This document shows positions 14,001 through 29,000 of a stretch of 64,000 nucleotides of DNA, piece by piece; the stretch's first letter is position 1; each line of letters opens with the position of its first letter. Origin of the DNA: Paragonimus westermani (Eukaryota; Platyhelminthes; Trematoda; Plagiorchiida; Troglotrematidae); NCBI GenBank assembly GCA_008508345.1, contig QNGE01000275.1, forward strand, positions 58,065 through 122,064, in the 5' to 3' direction. The position numbers and the translations under genes are program-made. Below the pieces are notes generated by a model that saw only the letters and a program-made list of their open reading frames with translations, ran no database searches and was not told the origin of the DNA.

Positions 14001-17000
14001 AACTTGACACCAACAACGAATAGTTGACAACAAATTCAGGAGCGATTAATTGTTCTAAGTTAACCCGTATGACGTTTTGTACACTTAGAGGTCACACACA
14101 CGTTCAACTTGGTTGTAGAATAACAGACAACGCGGAACAAAAAACAGACGTAGTTCAGAAGTGCAAATAAACACGGATAAGCTGTAAATTGGATTATCTG
14201 AATTAGGTTCTCACGGCGAACTTGAGGTTTACTGAAACATGCAATGCCAAATCAGTGTCTGCATGGATGGGAAACCAAGATGATTCCATCACATGGTACG
14301 TACGATATAGATGTTCCTGTAGTTGATGTTAACAACTCTTTGAGAAGAGTTAACAGTCCCTAGTCACTCGGATCGATACACACTTCTGGAGGAGACCGTA
14401 TATGAAATTTACCGACAGAAGTTTACTTCACATAGAAACGAAACCCAATGACTGTCACTTACAAGCATTTACTGAAAATCAGACTCTAAATGAGAATCGC
14501 CGAAACCTTCAGTGCGCTATTTCGGGTCGCAGTGGCATACGTCCTGCAGTCCGTGTAGGTTCTATTAGCTAGGAATATATGTAAGTTAGTTTTTGCTCCC
14601 AATTTTTTTGTTGTGATACTGCAGCTGCCCCAGCACGTAAGCTAGTTCGAGAGTTGGCATGCTGAAACAGTCAGTTTAACTCACCCTGTATATTGATTGT
14701 TCATTTTATCTGTATGACTGTGTGTCTATACTTATTCAGCGCAGTATATCCCTTTATAATGAAGTAAGATGTAGGTACGCTTTACAATGACAAGTGGTAT
14801 ACATACTGGTAATTTTTTTATCACTAGCCTCTACCTGTCACGTGGTTCCGTGAAGTTGACGCACTCAGCGTTTGTTATCCTATGCTCAGTTCGCAATCAC
14901 AAATAGTGTGAAGGTTGCCCCTTACGGCACCTGATATTGCATACAATCAAACAAAATCAACTCAAAATTCCAGACATTTGAATTGTGCATTGTACTGCGC
15001 CTTTGCAGACTAACTAACCTTTCCATGGATTGTCTTCTGCAGAGTGTAGTGGTTGTAGATTACTTGTGGTTATTTTAATCCGCCCATGTAGCTTACACAT
15101 GCGAGAGCTAGCAAAAGAACAAAGGAAAGGCATAGTGAACAATTTTTCGTTTCCTTTTAAATAGTTTAAGTGTTTAGATCCACGTAAAACGTTCTGTTAT
15201 GGTCGTTGGATAATTTATAGTGTCCGTTGTTATTATCTAATGAGCGGTAGGGGGATTATTCAACATGAAGTGAGCATCGCACACAATTGATCAAAACTGC
15301 CCGAATATGAGAAGTGAATGCGGTTATCAACCATACTTATTATACAAACAGAGGTGTTGCTATGACATTATTGTGGTCAACAGATTAGTAGAATTGCTGG
15401 TCGTATGCACGCCAACTTATGACGTAGCTGATTAAATTTCAGTCACTCCTCTCGATTCACACATACTCAACATGGTTACTCAGCCAGTTATAACTTAACT
15501 GTATTCCCAAGTCATAATTCACCATGGCAGATGCTTTCATCAATGCCAACAGTAACCATGCGAATATTCGACTGATACTAACAAAAACGGCGTGCTTTAC
15601 AACACTAATATTTTGCGCATATATGCACCATACAGATCATTAGCCATCATCAATTCTATCATGATCTGAGTTTTGAAGACCCTTTTGTGTATGATGATCT
15701 TAGGCACAGTGAATACCGGATTGAGCATTCTTGAAAATCGTACAACCAAAAGTGCAAATGAAAACTCCAGCCATCTCAGTTCGATTGCTTTGAACATTGA
15801 TGATAAGGCATGTAGGCACACACACACACAACCGTTCACCGCTGGAACTACTTGTATACGTCCACTGGACATCAGTTAGATCTCACCAGTCAGTAGGCGG
15901 ATGTGGACAACTTTCGGTGATGGATCCCATTGTTGATCGTTAGAGTAGCTAGTTCGCCGTATGTATTTCCCTATCAAGTAACATTGTTCATTTGCAATCG
16001 TGTCGCCTATGGTGCGCATATGAAAGTATTCTTTATAGGGTCAAATAACATTAAAGAACGAATCGCTTGTGCGAACATCCAAATTGAGTTTAACAGAATA
16101 GTAGACGGAAACTGTCGAGAACTTTTCCCTAGGATTCTTAGAAAAATGCAACAGTTTATCCTCATAGGTGAACAGATCATGCTCTTTTTAAAAGATCTAT
16201 GGCAGACCGTGATACGCCTAGAAAGTACCTTTGATTGTGGTGGGTTTTACTATGCACACTTCCAGTGTTGTATCCTGTTTAGAACGAACTGTTTCGTAAT
16301 AAATCGCGTTACATATTCTCTTGTCCGATAACATGTATAGAATATAGTACTCCACTTTGCTGCTAGTTGAAAAGAACAGACTGTCAACAGAGTGTTTTTG
16401 ACCGATCACTTTATTAATTGTATGAATTTTCAGAGATTAAATGAACTAAATGTTGACCAGCTAATTTTTGATGTGATAGCTCCAGAATTACACGTGCATA
16501 ATCGAAAGATAGCTGAATAGCCTACAACTCTGCTAACCACGACTTCGTGGTCTGATGGATAATCGTTTGGACTTTAGTATGTAGTTTATTCACGGATTGT
16601 GGGTTCGGTTCTCTGGCGTGCGTGGTGCTGATGATATTCAACTAGGCCAAAACGATTGTCCACCACTCCGCTGCTGAACACTGTAACCAACTGTTTGCAA
16701 AACCTTTCTCGAATCCCTATGGAGCTATGGTGGATGCTTGCTCGTGTGCAGACCAATCACAAAAATCGGTTGATTTGTTTCGTCTCATAAGAGGAAGGAA
16801 GTGTAACAGTTAAGGAAAGTAAGATTGTGTCTACCTGTGCACAGGTATTTGCCTGTTGCTACAAATACGCACAAGATTACCATGATTACATAGATAACCT
16901 AGAAAGTTGCCAATTCTCTTCGGGAAATACACTCAGCTTAGTTTACCATCTGCGTCAGTCAATGCTTACCAGGTTTTTGGGCTGGATTGAGTGAAATGAT

Positions 17001-20000
17001 AAACTCCAGCTGATGTACTAAATGGACAGTATAAGACTGTTCAGTTCCTGCGTGCTGATTTGAAATTTTTACCTGAGTGACGCACAACCACTGAACGAAA
17101 TCTTGTGGACAGAGTAGTACTTAGTAGAAACGCTGGTAAAGAAGGGTAAACAGAGTTATCAAGTCTTCCCATGAATGAAGCAGACCAGATTCAAAGAGTA
17201 ATCTACAACTGTCAGTTGTGGGTAGAAGAATGGCAGGAGAAATACATAAATTCGATGTAGCTAACAAAAAACTGGCACATCCAGCCTGTTATTCGAACTG
17301 GGACAGTTGTCCATTGAAACAGACGAATATGAGTGGTAAGATCATGACAACACATACGAAATCCAGGCCAGTAATAAGCAGTATATGATGGAATTGGAGA
17401 ATTCGAAAGTGTGGCTGCTATGTGACATAGATGAAGAGGAGTAAACCACATCGCAAAAGAATTCGGTTAGCCAGTTTTACCACAACTGTCGAATAACCTT
17501 TTGAACAGCCACGCTGCGATTCTAGGTCCACATCACAGCTGCGTACGTTTGTACAATGTTACAGATTTGAGGAAGAATTTTGATTGTGTTTATGTCTTTG
17601 CGTTTGTTGAGGCGAAGATATATGATAAAATCAACGATAAAGTGAACGCAAACAAGCGAAAGAAAACTTTAATAAAGCCACCGAGACGAGTCTGTAAGAA
17701 CAGCGCACATGGAAATACTTAAAATTAATTACCTATAGGAATACTTTAGGAGCGTGGATCATCTTGCCTCTAACGTGTTTTCCGATTGAACAGAATTTTA
17801 GAACAGCTGAACACTTCCATCGTGACCACAGAGTTGGACAATGCGTTCCAATTTTGACACACTTTATTTGTGTGAAAGTGTTGTATATCCAACAAGTTGT
17901 CTATTTCATAATTCAGTTTAAGGGAGTCACTCATTATGGGTTCTATCTTCATTCGTTGGAAGAGTCTTTCTGATGGACAACTTGGGGTGTGGTGTGTCTT
18001 TTAAGTAAAAGTTAGCCCTGTGAGATTCTTACAATGCATTGAGCATTGACCGAATTCAAGTAATCTCTCTGAGTAGGACATATTACTGGGTTTCATAACA
18101 TCTTTAGTAAGCGCCAAATAAGTATCAGATAAGGACGGTAGGCCTGTATATTCGCTTCCATGTGTGAGTAGGCAATCAACCTGGATGTAGTGCGAGAGTC
18201 TTCGGAGAGAAAGGGGTTCCATGATTTGCTTTTAAGGGACGTAATACGTTCTTTTGTCATGGCCGGGCAATTTATAGACAGGCTTAATTTGTCTGCTTTT
18301 AGTGTTCCCAGATCACACTCACACACTGTTACCGGTGGTCAGTTTTTGCTAAAGTAGTAGTCATGGCGATTGTGCATGACTTTGCTTTTGTTGACCTTAG
18401 TTGAATTCTATGATTTAAACAATTCAAACCGCTCCACAGAGTTCCCACATCTCCTGGACACTCTATTACCTTTTATAATTTCGTATCGTCGGCGTACAGC
18501 AGTGTTCGTGTCTTGACTATGCTGTATAGTTTAAGAACAGAAGAACTTAACCACTAGGAATATTTCTGGGACGAATGGCAATTCGGCAGAAACACTTTCA
18601 AAACGATCAGTTTTTATTATGGCATATATCGAGTTATAGGTTCATACGTTGTTATAGAAGGGAGAATAATATTTGCTTGTACTCCCCTGATTAAATGTTA
18701 GCTGGTACAGAATTGTGTTGGTCGGTTTGGGTGTGTAATGAAAAAACTGGATAGAAATGAATGAGAGGAAATCTAAATGAAGTCGCCAATTTGAGCCCAC
18801 TTCAGCAACGAACATTGAAATGGACCGAATCAACATTCTGTCAGATAATGACTTGTGGAACTAGGCAAAAATTATGGTTAGGAAACGTGTAGCGCAGGTT
18901 GTCTCTCATGTATGCCCCAATCGAGCAAAGTTTTAGAACTTTCAACCGATTCGGTGGTCGACACAGAGTTGAGCAGTGTGTTTCAATGCGAACAGAACTT
19001 ATCTGTGAAACACTTCTGTCTACAAAGTAATCTTCCCATTCCATAGCCCAATTTCAGCGGTTAACCGGTAGACGTTCACACTTGTTTGGTGGGAACAGAT
19101 ATGCTGGTGGATTACGTGGTATGTGAAGTTCTTTCCAAGTGAAAATTATGTATTCCACGAGTTGCCTGTAACTCGTTGAAAATTGGCCTCATTCTGCCAG
19201 TTTCTGTGCGGAGGGAATTTCCATGATTCCTGTAATTCATCTGACAGCCTTTCTTTGAGCATTTTCAATAGGTGTCAAATCATTTTCGAGGTAAATACGA
19301 CAGACCTGTGTGTTCCCTTCTAGATGTGGGTTGATTGTGCGGGCAAACATAATGTGAAAAATGTCACGGTGGAAGGTTGGACGAATTCTTCCTGTAGTTT
19401 TCAGGGTTACTTACACTTTTCTAGTCACAGTTTCACAATTTGTAGACACTCAGATTGTCTACCCCTATGGTCTCTAGGTTTTGTTCGCATAAGGACAGGG
19501 GTTGTTTTGTGTTGCCAAGGTTGCAGTCAACGCAGTATTAATGGCCAACGCACACGACCACATTTGTTGATACTGAACGACGAATTAATTTTTATGGGCA
19601 GCTGGTTTAGACAGTTCAAATTTTGTTCTGTAAAACTATCACACTTTCCGAGTACACCGGAACTTGTCAGAATTTCAGGTCGTCCACTTGCACCAAGATC
19701 GATGATTTGACTATGCTAAGCCGATCAAAAAAACATCAGAGGACTTAAGATGGATCCCGCCGTTGGTAGGGTACCACTCTTATAAATCTCCGTTCCTTCT
19801 GACGTTGAACCTACTTTCTGTTAGATAATCTTTAAGTCATGTGAGTAAGCGCTCATCAAAGCTTAAATTAGGGCGTTTCTGACGAAATGAAGGAAATCAC
19901 CCTGTTAAAGACTTTGGCGGAGACAAGATTACATACAGCAATTGTCAATTTTGCATTGCCAGCCTCCATCCAAAAGTCACGAGCATTCAGCAGATCCGTG

Positions 20001-23000
20001 ACGTGTGAATATCCTTGACGGTAAGTGAGAGATCTTTGATCTTGGCCCAGAGACACTCATCTAATAAAATGTTCAACACTTTGGAGATAACTGAAATTAA
20101 TGCCATTGGCAGACGGGTTTCTCTACCGTCTTTGTGTCCACTTTTGAAGATAATGGTGATTGTGAATTGTTTCCAGGCTATCAGTTAACAGCTAGTTGAC
20201 AGGAAACGGTTAGAACTTAGTACAAGCAGTTCCGTTAATCTGGTGTAGCAGCTTTTTTAAGACGATAAAGAATATCAAGTCTGGACCGGGGGAGTTATGT
20301 GTTAGTAGGTCTTCTAATTTGATTCTGATTTGTCACACTGAAAGTTAGCAGTAAATCGGTCAATTTGTTCCCTCTGTGTTAATGCACAGTTTGCACATGT
20401 TGCATACTTCTCTGTCCACACTTACATACTGTTTTGGCTATTTCCGTATATGTAATGAAAACCCCATCAAGGGTTTGAGATTGCGAAATATCCGAATTAC
20501 TCCTTGTGCGTGTTATGACTTCGGTGTAAAAAAGCTCACGATTCACCTTCAGCTTCTGAGCAACACCATGTTGACAGCAAAGGAAATCCCGTCTGATAGA
20601 AGCTTCGATACAGTTGTACCAAATGACATATTTAACAAACACAAGTTCCGTTTGACACAGTTGGCATCTGTTCAGGCTGAATTTTCCCATGTAATCGGAC
20701 GTTTGGTTTTATTTCCTAAACATTTCGGTTTTCCTTCTGGTCGGGGATACTTCACTGAAAGTTAGCTGTTAGCAGCATCGAACGATTGGTTGCCAGTGTT
20801 GACTTAAGCCGAGTGTGCTGGCGAAGTTAGGCCATTCAACTCTGTTAGGTTGTGCCTCTGTCCCTGTGAAGTTTGTCTTGTGGTGAGTCTTTGACCCATA
20901 TTTTAGTGAATATGTTATCTAGTTTCGTATCGATGGCAGAATTTAATTATCCTATAATCATTTTGACCAAACAAAGCTGTGAATTTTAGTTTGCTCATCA
21001 TGTCAACCTTCTTGGTAAGAATGCATCTGAGGCAAGATAGCGTTCGGCCCGCTGACCACTTGGTGCGGTCTTGAACATACTGAATTGATCCAGCTTCCAG
21101 CACTATGCGTGACTTTACAGTAGTAACTGAATGCTTTGTGAACTACAAGTCAAGATTAAAATCTTCCATTATTGAAGCTTGAGAACAACCAAGAGATGGT
21201 ATTCTACACAGAGCGTTGTGCGAGGTCACGTTGGTATGCCTGTGCGCAATAGTCAGTCTGTAAATCACACCAATCAAACAAGTGAAGTGAGGTGAAGTTT
21301 TCAGCAGGCTCACCTACTAGCAAGACTGTTACCAGAAGATCCAACAGCACCCTGTCATGAACACAAGGTATTTGGGTGATTGCCCAAATAAAGAGCTATG
21401 GTACTCTTCTCAACGATTTTCTCACCACTACAAAAACTGTCCTGCCAGAAATGAACAAGTTGCGGTCCATATTTTTCCCGTAAACCTGATCTCCGTGATG
21501 TCCACAATAAATGGGTTTCGTCGAAAACGGTGGTCTCCAAGTTCGTTTAGTTTGTCGATATTCAAACCTGCGTGTGTGCAAAAGCAATATCAGAAGATGG
21601 TTTCGCTCCGTACAGTAAGCATAGTAAGTGAAGCAACATGAATTTCCATGAAAGAGAGAGGCTGAGTGAGAACATTGTGACGTGCGTCGACGTCGTCATC
21701 CCCATTGAAATTTCGGCGAGCCGGGGACTGCTGTCAGGAGCAATCGCATTGAGTTTTATAGTTCAATACAGCTTTGCCTCTCAGACCTGATATGTCTGTC
21801 AGAATTCTGCTTGATCCCAACAGGCAACTGTGAGCGGGATGTAAACTGAACTTTATGCGCCTGTTGCGATATTTCTTCTGTTAAGGCAGTTGTCCCCAGT
21901 AGCCGAAGTACACTTTCCGGGGCTTATTCTACCGATTGAGACAAACGTTTTGCGCCTGACTGTCGAATCACAGAGACCAGTGATTGATCCTTGGAATTTC
22001 CACTGGTCCAGAACATGTGTAGTGACCGGAAATCTTGTGGCTTCTCTAGGAGTTCCGGCCGCGAACATGTTTTTTTGCTTGTGTGTTCTGTACGCACTAT
22101 TCTGTGTACTTCTGCTATATGAGGCCTGATAAGAATTCAATGTCACTTTCTTCAGCCGTGCAATTAATTGCACACAGCAGATGATCACTTTTCTCCCAAC
22201 GGTTCATCTACCAGTCCATTCTTCAAGGTAGTTTAAACTGGACCTTTTCGAGCTTTGCTTAACGCGCTCTTGAGTGCCACCGAGTGGGCTGAAGTCCACC
22301 TCGCGTTTTTCTTCTGTTGGTTGCTGTCGTTGGTCCCAGACCAGGCTATCATATTTCCAAACATTACTGGAAATCTGCGGTTTGTTTCCAAACCCTATTG
22401 CGTTTTATTATTACAATACCTGTTGGGGCCACATTTCGGTTGCTCTTCAGAAAATACGTTTTGAACTGTTAGTGGACGAGAGTCGAACGCATACTCTGCA
22501 TCTCTTCTTTCATTGTGACAAGACGAGTCAACCGTGGCTGTGCTAGTGTTCTAAAACTTGAGTAGTTTGGTTGCAAATGTTTGTCCAATGGACCATGGTT
22601 AACAGATGGTAATGTATTGTTTGAGTCAAAAAAAGTCAAGCTTACTGGTTGGTGTCATAGTATCCAACGGTCTGTACTTCGTATTAACAACATAGATACA
22701 GTCAGCCAGTTGAAAATATGGTCGGTAGTGCAACAACTGTAGCGCTTACTGAGTAGCAGGTTTTGTAACGCACTCTGGCGCTTTTCGGCAGTCACCACGA
22801 GTATATGGGTTGGGCTTACATTGCTCACGTTCTTGTTTAGATTTTCTCTTAAATTACTTTAGACCAAGGCTGATTGGATCGAATCTTGCACAGAAGATAG
22901 GTTGGAATCCTACCGTTTATCCGAACCCCTTATCACGGACCGCACACCTTGAGGGCATGGTCCACTAAGCTCGCAGATAATGAGCAGTGAGGCACATACA

Positions 23001-26000
23001 CGAAAACTCTTAGACGTCGAACAATCAGCTGCATATGTCCGAAACAACTAAGGGGAGTATCATAGCATAGAAATCTAAAGGTAACGGAAAGTAAAGAGCA
23101 GTTTATCTTGTAAATTTCACATGAATGGTTAAGACCAAAACATACGTAATCCGTGTACGGATCACACCTGAGGTTAATTAAGAGTTCAGAGTCGGGTACC
23201 AGGCAGTTTACTTTCCAGGAACAGATGGTGATGACCCGAGTGAGTTGAACGGCTGCGATTGTCGCGCGCACTTGTTTAGTTGACTGCGATTGAGATGATG
23301 CCTCGGTTGCATTACACACTTTCTGTCAGTAGTAACAACCCTAAAATGCAGATATCAAGCCAAAAATGCCGTTTGAATTTTGTCATCGCCATGGGCTTTT
23401 AAGCGATTAAACACCAGGCTGAAAACAGGCTGAACAGAATGTACGTCAACGATCACGTTCCAGCTGTCTAACCTTGAACAACTCTTTGACTAATGTGTAT
23501 GTGTAACTTCCAGAGTGCTCAAGGTAAGCGATGAGTCCTTGGTCGTTCAGAGTGCACTGATATTAGCGAAGTGTCAATCGATTGGGATAACTGAGGATGA
23601 AATAGTTAGCGCCGGAGGCGTTTGACAGACTCTTCACAATGTCACTGAGATGCTAAGAATTTGAGTTCTATATAAAGTGAGGAATGCTGGGAAGTAAAAC
23701 GAATATTCAGAGTGTACTCTCCACCCGAACCCAGGAGTTTCCCATGATGAATTTTCATTCGCTTAAATCGTTCAAATTGATATCTCATTATTCGACGTTC
23801 GACAAATAAGTCGATCACTTCGTTTACACAGTTGATTGAGTTTTGAGCCCTTAGACGAAACCGTAATCATTGACCGCATACGTGCCGGAAGGCAGATCAA
23901 CTCGTCTTCTTTTGTAATTCTACGGAAAGCGACCCACCAACTTCATGAAAGTAGTGTGGAATGTAAGGCTATCTCAGTTAGAATTGCATGTATTTCGCCA
24001 CCGATAACTCCGACAAACCGACCAAATTTTGTGGCTTTTGCTTTCAGGTGATCAGACCAGTTCGAAAGTCAACAATCTTGAAAAGGAAAACAAACGACTA
24101 ACACAGGAATGCCAGGAAATGCGCAGACAACTGGATCGCATCAAGCAAGCCAGAGTGAGCGATTTTGAATACTTTCTCAATGTAATAGACAGCACCAGTA
24201 ATGCTGACGTAGAGTTACCTCGTTCAATCTGATTGACTAGACATTTGAAGTGTGTGTTTACCCGCTGCACACAGCGCATGAAAAATGTTGCGGTTAGACG
24301 TTTAAGTCAATTATGGTGAAAAATCTTCGGGCATTTGGATATCGCTCAAACTTTACTTCAGACAGGTCATTCATCTTATTTACTGCAAACTTGACCAGTA
24401 TGTTAGGTATTTACCGGGATTCTATGAAAGGCTTATCCACAACATTCCTGAAGTTACTGGGTGGTAAACGGATGCCGAAAACCCCATAAATTTCACACGG
24501 CGAACCAAACAGAACGGTGTGCACAAATTTATTACAAACATGGTCCTCAGTGGCCAATTAGTCGTTATTATCAAAAAAGGTTCAGTTGGTCTAGCACATT
24601 GCTCATACCTCTTTTTTCGTTTCCAATATTAACATACAAAATCAGAGGATAGTAAGGCCTTTAGTTATGGCACACATTTTGGAGGAAAGCGTCTAAGAAT
24701 ACCGAGCAACTTAAAAGCAAATAATGACATCGTCTCGTGGTCACACATCGATAACACTTGGTCACATAAAACCGCAGCTGGAAAATCAACCGGGTAATTC
24801 ATCAGACTACGACTAGTCCACTCGAGAGGAGTAGATTAATTGGAATCATTCACCAGTCTTGCATCTTAACCCTGAGTAGAACCACGTGTAGATATTACAG
24901 CGAGCTTGATGTAGGTAGAAAGTCTTGGTACCACATCACTATTTTCACTCATTGTTTCCGTATACCTTTTATTAGTTCAAGAAATTCGTTAGCTTAGATG
25001 AGATCAAACTGTAAAATCCACTTGTGAAATTGTGAACTAAATCTGCCGTGCTACAATACTAACGTTCAGTAGCCGCATTGGTGTATTTCAGATTTGAACT
25101 CTGATAAGTTCATCGACGCACACACACACCCGGTAGAATAGATATAGCACACTGAGATGTACGGGTAACCGGTCAAAAATGTAGCGAAGTTGCGTATTCT
25201 AGTTGAAAGACCACCTACAGCGTAGACGTGCGTGTCTTCTATCGCTGTTTCGATTCCAACCACAACGAAGGTTCTGTACAACTGAGTCTCGTATGTGTGT
25301 TCTTATTTAGGCTAAGTTTGTTTCTTTCAGGCCATAAAATCATCGGAGTACATGTAGATAGTAACACCGAAGGTAACCAAACGATCAAGGAAGACTGAAG
25401 TAAAGCAGGGAGTGGCTCCGTATCCATCCGGTTACTGTTCAGAAAGCGGGCTGAGTATGGAACATCAAAATGGTATATCAACTGCAATGCCAACATTAAA
25501 GTTGGCCTTTACCTAACGCAAGATAATACAGATCCATTTTGGCTCAAGTTGCGTTTCAATATTTCAAGGATGTAATACGTGCAATGAGGACGATGTCGTA
25601 TTCCTGGATGTTCCGCTGGTTTTTCTTTTATGACTCATGCAAGTGAGGTTCTAACGAATTTTTAGGTACTAGAGTAGGTACTCAAAGCATGATGATCTCA
25701 CCCTTCAGAAACACTACGGTTGTTCAGGTATAGTTATGTACTTCTTTGGTAGGGTCCGACGTTTGTAATTTCATGTCCAGCAGAGCATTAAGATTTAAAA
25801 TTTTTGTCACCGTGCTACGTGACACCTTCAAGTTGTAGGAGCCTGAGAGAGGAGTTTAGACGTTCAAACCTATAAGCCCATTCAATCACACTTTGATGAT
25901 GTCAATTTTGTAGACTCAATGCTAAACACAACGAACACCCAGACATACGAACCGTTATCCCTGGTAACCAATTCCACTACCATACACGACAGTTAAAGTG

Positions 26001-29000
26001 TTGTTTATGAATATTTACACAATAGTCAATTTCGACCAAAACAGCCAAATGTCAGATTTATGTCATCTGTTACATTCCGTCCATTTCAGACGCTAGGAGG
26101 TGAGGTCAACTTGAGACGTCAACTTGAAGAATTAGGATGCAAAATTCGCGGTCTTGAAGAGGAAAATAAACGGCTTCGGATGGTCCCCGAGAAGCCCTAC
26201 CATGAAACTGTTCGAGCCTTGAAGGTAACCCGTTCACTGTGAATTCAAATTCGGTTGGTAATAAACAGAATCATATCGTTTTGTTTTCAATTATCGCGGG
26301 ACACGTTTCGAGTGTATGTATTGTGGATTTTTGATGGTACACAAAAAAAAAACACTTTTTCGTCATTGTCGAAGACATCAGTGGCTCAAGCTGATACTCA
26401 ATCACCGTTCAATCCTGAAAGAAAGAACACGCTCTAGCTAAGAAATAAAACATAAAACCGAAAAGGACTTAGCCACTAGAAAACAACAATCGGTACTTAT
26501 TTGTTCAACATCAAAGCGATTAACCTTTTTAACGTAAAGATCGAAAAATATTAACCTAAATTTGCCTAACGTAGCAATAGCTGAGCACATCTTTTGGATG
26601 CGTACAGTATGTACAACTAGAAAAAAGTGGCACATTTCAAACATATCAAAATGTAACTCTGCCCATAAGGGTGAATTTCGGTGAGGTCAATTACTTAATT
26701 ATTTTTGCTTTGGTGAGCTTGACTTATGTGTGTCGGCTAGTTTTTTAAGGTACAAGAGAAAGCAAGTTTTATCGATTGCGTAAATGCTCCAGTCAAAGTT
26801 TGTAATACGGCCAAATCTGATTAACAGATCTTGGCAGCAACCATCTGAGTAATATTTTATAAGGCGATTGTCCGCCGGTTTTAAAATACAGTTTTATAAT
26901 TCATTGCTGGTATTTGGACTCGTCAGAGCAATTTATAGGACATCTTCCCTTGGACGTAGGAAACCGCAGAAGCTGCCAAAATCGGTGCCTCTCATGATTG
27001 GGAAACTGGGAAGCGTATGGAGGCAGAACTAGCCAAGTTAAAGGGACAGTTAACAGCGAAAACATCCGAATTGTGTGAGATGAAGAAACAACTGGAAATG
27101 ACGCAAAGAGCACTACAGTGCACAACTCGGTAAGTCTGAACAAATACGATGTCGATCTGCAGACTGTACGCACACTGGCAATATAGCATCACCTAGTAAT
27201 AATTCATGTTTTAAAAGGTTGTTTAGATACTTACTACTTAAGCGCAAGTTTCTGATCGATAATGGCTCACGTAAGCCTCTTTTGTGCGATATTTGTTGTC
27301 ACCTAATACCAAAGTTAGGAACAGGTGACGTCGAAGACGATTACGCATTCAAAAAATTCGTTCTAATCTAACACATTTACAAAACGCCCTAAATATTTGA
27401 AGCGGTGTAACTTGACATGCTTCTTGACGCAGCCAGAGCCGATCTAAGCAAAATAAATTCGTCCTTATTGTCATTGTTCAGAAACGTCATTCTGTTGTGA
27501 AGTTTCAGTTCAATACATTTGTCAATATTCACTTGATTTTCTTTGTTAACCACTTTCAGTGAAAATGAACTGCTCAAAGAACGTGTAACAGAGCGCTGGG
27601 GTCCAGGCGCACTCCCTGATAGCTTTGATGATTCACGTGCGAGACAAGCAGGACCAAATTCTGGAGTTCAAAACCCCGAGGAAATAACCGAAAGAGTGAA
27701 ATTACACCAGCAGGTGGACGCGCTGAAGTCAGAAGTGGAAAAATTGCGGCGGGCTGAACGTATTTCGTTAAATTTACCGCAGGATACAAAAATTATGGGT
27801 GCACACTCAATGGCAGTAGAGGTTTGTAAGAATGGATAGACCTACCTTTTTAACATGGTTGGTATATGAATGAATGGTACTTTTCTTGCCTTCAGGAATT
27901 CGCTCGCTCGAACAAATTTTAAGCAAGTTAACCGTTTTCGCAGCACTAGCAGTGATTCAGCGTCTTCTCTCATAGTCTTCGGGGGGAACATCGAGTCTTG
28001 ACAATAAGTGCCACCGTGGACCCCTTATTGTTCCAAGTGATTTCTTGATATGCCCGCTCAAAATGAAATGTATATCTAGTGACTGAACGATCCAATACTT
28101 TTTATTGACGCTCACTTTAAGGCTGATTGAGATCAACTGAGCAAGTGTACCAAAATTGAGGACAATTTCCAATTGAAAACTTTGGGGTAGAATACGTAGT
28201 GCGATTAATGCATAAAGTACCCACCAGGACATCAACTGTGTACGTGATTCAGTAGGTTGTTTATATGACGCACTTGCTCTGTGTAGTATAGAGATATACA
28301 AATATATACCTATTCAGTAGAGCTATTCAGTACAGCTGTTTATTTATTCATCTAATTATGCGACAGCCCTGATTCCCTTCATTTTGCACGTGCAACAGTT
28401 AGGCGTCAGCATAGACCTTTAACTCATCGCAGTGGCAGTTGTTTTGCCGCTGAGGATGATAAGATGGAGATGATTTTGATGACGGTCGGTATTGTTATTA
28501 TTACTAGTGTCGTGAGAGTGGAGTTACTTCGAAGCTCTGAAACGACCGATCAACGTAGTAGACATGAGCCGTTTACAAGTGTTTGATCAGCGATCTGTAC
28601 ATCTGTTCGCTTGCAAAGGGTAGCGTCAACAGAGATGCAACGATGAGATTAGAAAGCAGACAGTTGTCAGTGAGTGGTAAACAGGTTATTTTGTTTGAGC
28701 AACTAGTTTGCACAAACTCAGTGTTGGGCTTTTTAATGAGTCATCTTCAACAGTGAGTATATCTGTCGAGGCCGCAAACGAGTGTTTTGAGATGTAGTGT
28801 GGACATGTGGCGAACTAGCCTGGAGAAAGAAGACAGTATTGAAAGAGATGACCACTGTGTGTTAGGTTTATTCCCTACACACAGTAGGTGGCGACTTCAG
28901 GTAAGATGGTGGCCAGTTCAACTCAGTGTCTTGTGTTTTTGTTGCTTGACTGCGTTGTCTGTTGCGTGAGTGCCACTCATTATGAGGATCGATGGAAACC

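Larger units (their letters stand above)
17760..21300 (-). mobile_element. CR1-like LINE, antisense to CEP290, degraded
   Basis: Read on the - strand from high to low coordinates, the pieces come in element order. APE endonuclease (21275-20915): GVIYRL, ASIMEDFNLDL, IQYVQDRTKW, LSCLRCILT and GQNDYRIIKF, where the family has SDH (here NDY). Reverse transcriptase (about 20360-19560): SPGPD, TITIIFKSGHKDGRETR, LISVISKVLNILLDE, SHVTDLLNARDFWMEA, VDDLKF at 19687-19670 and LPIKINSSFSINKC. C-terminal region: PPNRLKVLKLCSIGA and CFTDKFCSH..NTLLNSV (about 19040-18900). The reading frame is interrupted many times. A second C-terminal unit follows at 17770-18330. CR1-like is my best lineage call from the endonuclease, palm and C-terminal wording. 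Confidence 0.85.
13861..24047 (+). other. CEP290 intron, 10.2 kb
   Basis: Phase-1 intron. It holds a tRNA-like SINE remnant (16535-16650), a very weak LINE-like stretch (16735-17450) and a CR1-like LINE on the opposite strand (17760-21300). The rest, including 21300-24047, is AT-rich with scattered short ORFs that match nothing I know. Confidence 0.6.

Noticed and set aside
15930..16331. 133-codon + strand ORF
   Set aside because: No recognisable domain, unlike coding composition, no splice partners; best explained as chance in an intron.
19324..19710. 128-codon + strand ORF
   Set aside because: It overlaps, in antisense, the RT palm of the CR1-like LINE, so it is a shadow frame.
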